Source of the DNA: Vampirovibrionales bacterium
GTDB taxonomy: Bacteria; Cyanobacteriota; Vampirovibrionia; Vampirovibrionales; JAGQHJ01
Reading direction: 5' to 3'
Assembly (NCBI GenBank): GCA_025449835.1
Contig: JANWIO010000160.1
Location: 1 to 38,400, forward strand
Length of the DNA: 38,400 bases
The notes under the pieces are model-generated. The model was not told the origin of the DNA. It saw nothing but the letters and a program-made list of their open reading frames with translations, and searched no databases. Position 1 is the stretch's first letter, and every line of letters begins with the position of its first letter. This document shows, in pieces, positions 34,675-38,400 of this stretch. Position numbers and translations under genes: made by a program.

Positions 34675-36963
34675 GTGACACACATATTTATGGCATCTCA
34701 TCCTCCCCATGCAGAACAATCTGCCTCCCAACTCATTGACGCCGCATTGCAACACCATATGGCGGGTCAGTTGCAACAGGCGGAAGCGATTTATAAAAAA
34801 ATTCTGGCACAAAATCCCCATCACCCAGAAGCACTGCATTTACTTGGCGTTGTTTATAGTCAATATGGCCAAAACAATTTGGCCATTGAGTCGATTCAAA
34901 AAGCAATTGAACAGAGCCCGGAGCCCCTTTTTTACAACAACCTGGGGGTTGTGTTTCAAAGCACTGGCAATGTTGAGAAGTCTATTGAGTGCTATGAACA
35001 CGCCTTGCAATACAAACCCAATGACGCTAAAGCCTATTTTAATTTAGGTGTGGCCTACCAAGCATTAAATAATGCCGACAAAGCCTTACATTACTACCAA
35101 CAAGTACTACAGATTAACCCTAACTTTGCTGAGGCATACCACAACATTGGTTTTATCTTCTATCAACAGAATCAATTCCAAGAAGCCCTACACTGTTATC
35201 AGCAAGGGTTACGTCTCAAACCTGATTTTCCGGATCTGCAAATTAACTTAGGTAACGTGTACCATAAATTAAACATGTTTCCCCAGGCCATTGCCTGTTA
35301 TGAACAACTCATCAAGACAGAACCAACACGAGTAACACCTTTTAATAATTTAGGAGCCATTCATCGAGAGTTGGGAAACTTAGTAGAAGCATCTGATTTG
35401 TTTCAAAAAGCCATCACTCTAGACCCCGCTTGTACAGCAGCTTTGAATAATTTGGCTTTGGTCTATAAAGACCAATATCAGCTTAAGGGAGCCATTACTT
35501 ATTTAAAAAAAGCTGTTGACACAGATCCAAACTTTTTTGATGCCCAGAAAAATCTGGGAGAAGCCCTTATCAGTGCCGGTGATATGGAAGAAGGACTCCA
35601 GGCTTACGAAAAATCAGTGGCATTGCAACCCAGTGATGGTCTACGGATTCGGATGGCTACGGCTTTACCTCCCATCTACCAAACCCTCAAAGAGGTTGAC
35701 GATTGGCATCGACGGTTTATTGATGAAGTGACCCAATTGCAAAATCAGTCGCTCCAGATTCAAGATCCCATTACTGAAATTTCCATCACCCCCTTTTTAC
35801 TTGCCTATCAGGGGCGCAATGATAAAACAGCGCAGCAAGCCTTGAGTAAGCTTTATGAATCGTTAAACCTTTGGATACAAACCCCACCAACAACATCCAA
35901 TCCAAAGCCCAAAATCGGGTTTATTTCACGGTTTTTATCCAAAAATCACACCATTGGCAAAGTCTTTTTAGGGCTGGTCGAAAACATGTCTCGCGAAAAA
36001 TTTGAGATTGTCCTTTTCAACATTGGTCATTCCCATCAAAGCCCGGTCACAGCCCCGCATACTTATATCAACTTATTTCCCAGCGACCTGCCGAAGGCCT
36101 GCCAAACTATTGGAAATCAAAATCTGGATGTCTTAATCTATCTCGATATTGGCATGGAGCCCCTCACTTATTTTCTGGCCTTCAACCGACTGGCAAAAAC
36201 CCAATGTGTGACGTGGGGACACCCTACTACAACAGCCATGGACACCATTGATTATTACCTTTCCAGCGAGCTTTTTGAAACCAAGAGTAGTGATGACTAT
36301 TACTCAGAAAAATTGGTTCGATTTAAAAGCATCCCAGCCTATTACACGCGCCCCATCTTAGATGAGCCCCTCTTACCCAAAAGCCATTTTGGGTTCCAAG
36401 ACGCTGATCATCTCTATCTTTGCCCCCAATCGTTATTTAAGTTCCATCCAGACTTTGATGAGATTCTGGGTGACATTCTCCGCAAAGACATCGCTGGCAT
36501 TCTAGTCCTTGCAAACGCCTATCATGCCCAATGGAGCGAGCGACTACTTCAGCGCTTTCAAAAAACGCTTCCTGATGTACTGGATCGGATTCGTATTCTC
36601 GATAAGATGTCCTATGCGGAGTATCTACACTTGCTTTCAATAGGCAACGTGATGCTTGACACCCTCCATTTTGGCGGAGGTAACACTTCCTACGAGGCTC
36701 TTGCCATGGGAACACCGGTTGTGACAATGCCTGGCTCTCTTTTACGTGGTCGGATGACCTATGGCTTATACACCAAGATGGGAATCAAAGACTGCATTGT
36801 GGATAGCCCCAAAAAATACGTGAACCTGGCGGTAAAATTGGGAACCAACACTGATTATCGTCAAAAAATTCACCAAAAAATTATGCAAGCCCATTCGGTA
36901 TTATTCGAAGATCATGGTGCAGTAAGTGAACTGGAAGACTTTTTAAGCCAAATTACACAATAA
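34675..36963 (+). CDS. TPR-repeat O-GlcNAc transferase-like glycosyltransferase (GT41)
   Basis: A 762-residue two-part protein. Residues 18-330 hold about nine TPR repeats, each with the A-x-x-x-L-G and Y-x-x-A-L-x-x-x-P pattern (for example NLGVVFQSTGNVEKSIECYEHAL). From about 405 the GT41 catalytic region follows: IGFISRFLSKNHTIGK, CVTWGHPTTTAMDTIDYYLSS, CPQSLFKFHPDFDEI and LDTLHFGGGNTSYEALAMGTPVVTMPG, which match the UDP-sugar site of SPINDLY/OGT enzymes. Bacterial versions O-glycosylate proteins on Ser/Thr. The start is GTG 34675 with a weak GAGAGA site. Its target is unknown; it sits 14 kb from pseB-pseC. Confidence 0.9.
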   Translation: MTHIFMASHPPHAEQSASQLIDAALQHHMAGQLQQAEAIYKKILAQNPHHPEALHLLGVVYSQYGQNNLAIESIQKAIEQSPEPLFYNNLGVVFQSTGNVEKSIECYEHALQYKPNDAKAYFNLGVAYQALNNADKALHYYQQVLQINPNFAEAYHNIGFIFYQQNQFQEALHCYQQGLRLKPDFPDLQINLGNVYHKLNMFPQAIACYEQLIKTEPTRVTPFNNLGAIHRELGNLVEASDLFQKAITLDPACTAALNNLALVYKDQYQLKGAITYLKKAVDTDPNFFDAQKNLGEALISAGDMEEGLQAYEKSVALQPSDGLRIRMATALPPIYQTLKEVDDWHRRFIDEVTQLQNQSLQIQDPITEISITPFLLAYQGRNDKTAQQALSKLYESLNLWIQTPPTTSNPKPKIGFISRFLSKNHTIGKVFLGLVENMSREKFEIVLFNIGHSHQSPVTAPHTYINLFPSDLPKACQTIGNQNLDVLIYLDIGMEPLTYFLAFNRLAKTQCVTWGHPTTTAMDTIDYYLSSELFETKSSDDYYSEKLVRFKSIPAYYTRPILDEPLLPKSHFGFQDADHLYLCPQSLFKFHPDFDEILGDILRKDIAGILVLANAYHAQWSERLLQRFQKTLPDVLDRIRILDKMSYAEYLHLLSIGNVMLDTLHFGGGNTSYEALAMGTPVVTMPGSLLRGRMTYGLYTKMGIKDCIVDSPKKYVNLAVKLGTNTDYRQKIHQKIMQAHSVLFEDHGAVSELEDFLSQITQ

Positions 36964-36983
36964 TTTCCAACACTCAACCCCCC

Positions 36984-38396
36984 TTACAAAGAGGAGACAA
37001 GGCTTTGGAGTGACGATCTTAAATGTTGGGTCAGCGCTCGAATGGTTTCTTGTTTTTGAGATTCATACCCAGGCAACAGCGATGTTAAGGAAATGGGGGC
37101 GCCCACTTGAATTTTGGTTTTACGAGGCCCGATATCTGCCATCATCGACGATTCATTCTGAGTTAAAATAAAGTCTAGCTTAAACAACGTTTCTGCTAAG
37201 CGCTCTTGCGTCACGTGAGACGATAAATAATCGGTTGAAAATTTTTGAAACTCATATGCCGTATTTAAGCGAGGCTTATAAATCTGATCAAACCTTTTCT
37301 TGACACCCTCTGGCATACCCCCTGGCTGTATACGCTGAGAACGATAAAAATGCCGAATATTCTTAATTCGTAGGGCAAAGGAGGTATCCTTTTCAGCCGC
37401 CAGTCCAAAGGATTTTTCGACGGAGCCAATCAATGCCTCGGTTACCTGAAGATGTCGTTCTGACAAGTCGTTAGGCAAGGTTTTCAATAAATTCTGAGGT
37501 AAACCCTCCTGTTGAAGCATCTTGAGATACTCTTTTTCCAGGACTTTCATCCATAACGCTTCCACTCGTGGCGTTAAATTTTCCAGAGTCGGTTCAATCC
37601 CCGTTTTGTGAACTGAAATAGACAGCTGCGTTTCCAGGTTATCAATTATTTTTTGGAGTTGTTTTAAAGAAGGACGTTGAAAACGATGCTTAATACCAAT
37701 GGGGAAGATAACAACATCTTCCAGTTGCTTCATATTGCCTTGCTGATATTGCTTTTTAAGTTCAGATGCGGCTTTTAAACCAAGGGCAACCGTACCATAC
37801 TGCATTTCACTCACTTGGTCATTTTGCCAGCTATAATGCCCCTCAGGGAAAATGATCAAGGGATATTTGCCTTCTTTCACCACATCAATACTCGCCTTCA
37901 TAGCCCCATGATCTTTCACATCAGAGTGAACGGGAAAAAGACCAAAATGACTTAAAAGCCAGTTCATAATGGGTTGGCCATATTTCTTGGCCAACCGAGG
38001 ACTTCGTATCGCATGGAAAAGCCCCACCTGCCCCATCACCGCACCAGGCTGCTTAGACGCAACAGATATCAGTGGAACCATATAAACATCCCCAAAACCA
38101 GGATGGTTGGGGGCTAAAATGACATGCTTCTTCTCTTGTAAAGCCTTCCGAATTTGTTCAGCGCCCTGAATATGAATGTGGGCAATTCGCTCATTAAACC
38201 GTAAATGCCACTGAACATAACATTTTGCAATCCAGAGAATGAGCTTATTGGGCCTTGGCGGAAGGGTCAAAGCGGGTAGATCCATCTGGTCTCCCCGCAG
38301 ATCAACAGCACCAAACCGTGGAACAGCTTGTTTTAAATAATTTTGTGTATGCCGAATGTGCTTCGGACTCGTTGTTGACTGAATTGTAAAGGGCAT
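36984..38396 (-). CDS. PlsC-type acyltransferase with N-terminal PRFGA leader (start near window edge)
   Basis: A 470-residue protein with a 1-acyl-glycerol-3-phosphate acyltransferase domain. The HX4D motif is NHPGFGD, the glycerol-phosphate stretch is FPVHSD, motif III is IIFPEGHYSW and motif IV is VVIFPIGIKHRF. It probably acylates a lipid or lipid-like acceptor at the inner membrane. About 240 residues follow the catalytic core, longer than simple PlsC. The leader contains PRFGA at 26-30 (bases 38307-38321) before the first conserved region. An ATG lies at 38396, but only four bases of upstream sequence remain, so an earlier start outside the window cannot be ruled out. No signal peptide is visible. 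Confidence 0.82.
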   Translation of the reverse strand: MPFTIQSTTSPKHIRHTQNYLKQAVPRFGAVDLRGDQMDLPALTLPPRPNKLILWIAKCYVQWHLRFNERIAHIHIQGAEQIRKALQEKKHVILAPNHPGFGDVYMVPLISVASKQPGAVMGQVGLFHAIRSPRLAKKYGQPIMNWLLSHFGLFPVHSDVKDHGAMKASIDVVKEGKYPLIIFPEGHYSWQNDQVSEMQYGTVALGLKAASELKKQYQQGNMKQLEDVVIFPIGIKHRFQRPSLKQLQKIIDNLETQLSISVHKTGIEPTLENLTPRVEALWMKVLEKEYLKMLQQEGLPQNLLKTLPNDLSERHLQVTEALIGSVEKSFGLAAEKDTSFALRIKNIRHFYRSQRIQPGGMPEGVKKRFDQIYKPRLNTAYEFQKFSTDYLSSHVTQERLAETLFKLDFILTQNESSMMADIGPRKTKIQVGAPISLTSLLPGYESQKQETIRALTQHLRSSLQSLVSSL

Positions 38397-38400
38397 CCCC

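Noticed and set aside
1-38400. Mobile elements, CRISPR arrays, tRNA or rRNA genes
   Set aside because: I looked for transposase-like proteins, repeated spacers, terminal repeats and tRNA-like folds and found nothing convincing.

Overview
The window looks like chromosomal DNA from a Gram-negative-type (diderm) bacterium using the standard bacterial code. TGA is used as a stop, Shine-Dalgarno sites are clear, and TTG and GTG starts are frequent. By eye the base composition is moderately AT-rich. A relative of the non-photosynthetic cyanobacterial lineage (Vampirovibrionia/Melainabacteria) is my best guess, but it rests only on general gene flavour and is weak. Diderm character is supported by an MlaE/MlaF-type ABC pair and by pseudaminic-acid and exopolysaccharide genes. 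I see no phage, insertion sequence, CRISPR array, tRNA or rRNA.

Layout. 1-324 is the tail of an unknown gene. 445-2028 is a 5'-nucleotidase with no signal peptide. 2059-7465 is an exopolysaccharide locus: a coupled minus-strand operon of a WecG/TagA-family enzyme and two GT4 glycosyltransferases, divergent from a priming sugar-phosphate transferase and a CpsD-like P-loop ATPase. 7470-9961 is a minus-strand ubiA-mlaE-mlaF cluster. 10035-11884 is an HtrA protease followed by an OmpR-type regulator, sharing a bidirectional terminator with slyD. 12757-15830 is rpsL-rpsG-fusA without tuf. 15902-17818 holds two convergent orphan genes. 18021-20217 is pseB-pseC, facing a cobalamin adenosyltransferase. 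21124-22080 is a membrane-anchored HEYRH protein. 22126-23330 is infC-rpmI-rplT. 23641-28173 is a proline/ornithine block (proC-rocD facing proB-proA). Then follow lgt, a VOC protein, a MarC-family protein, suhB, dusB, an M32 carboxypeptidase, a small two-TM protein, a TPR/O-GlcNAc-transferase-like protein, and a PlsC-type acyltransferase that ends at the window edge.

The most interesting signal cuts across these genes. Five otherwise unrelated proteins (15902, 16958, 21124, 32188 and 36984) carry a short motif of the form [V/L/P]-[R/Q/S]-F-G-[D/A/K] about 27-43 residues from the N-terminus. It lies in polar, disordered-looking leaders ahead of the recognisable domain, and none of the five has a Sec signal peptide. 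The 5'-nucleotidase has a looser version (NFGG at residues 10-13). This could be an undescribed N-terminal sorting or export tag, but the motif was defined after looking and needs a genome-wide test.

Other points: a perfect 17-bp dyad fills the -35/-10 spacer of the exopolysaccharide operon; dusB is probably leaderless; pseB appears to be translated through an overlapping 7-codon leader ORF. Several gene starts were moved to codons with better Shine-Dalgarno spacing.
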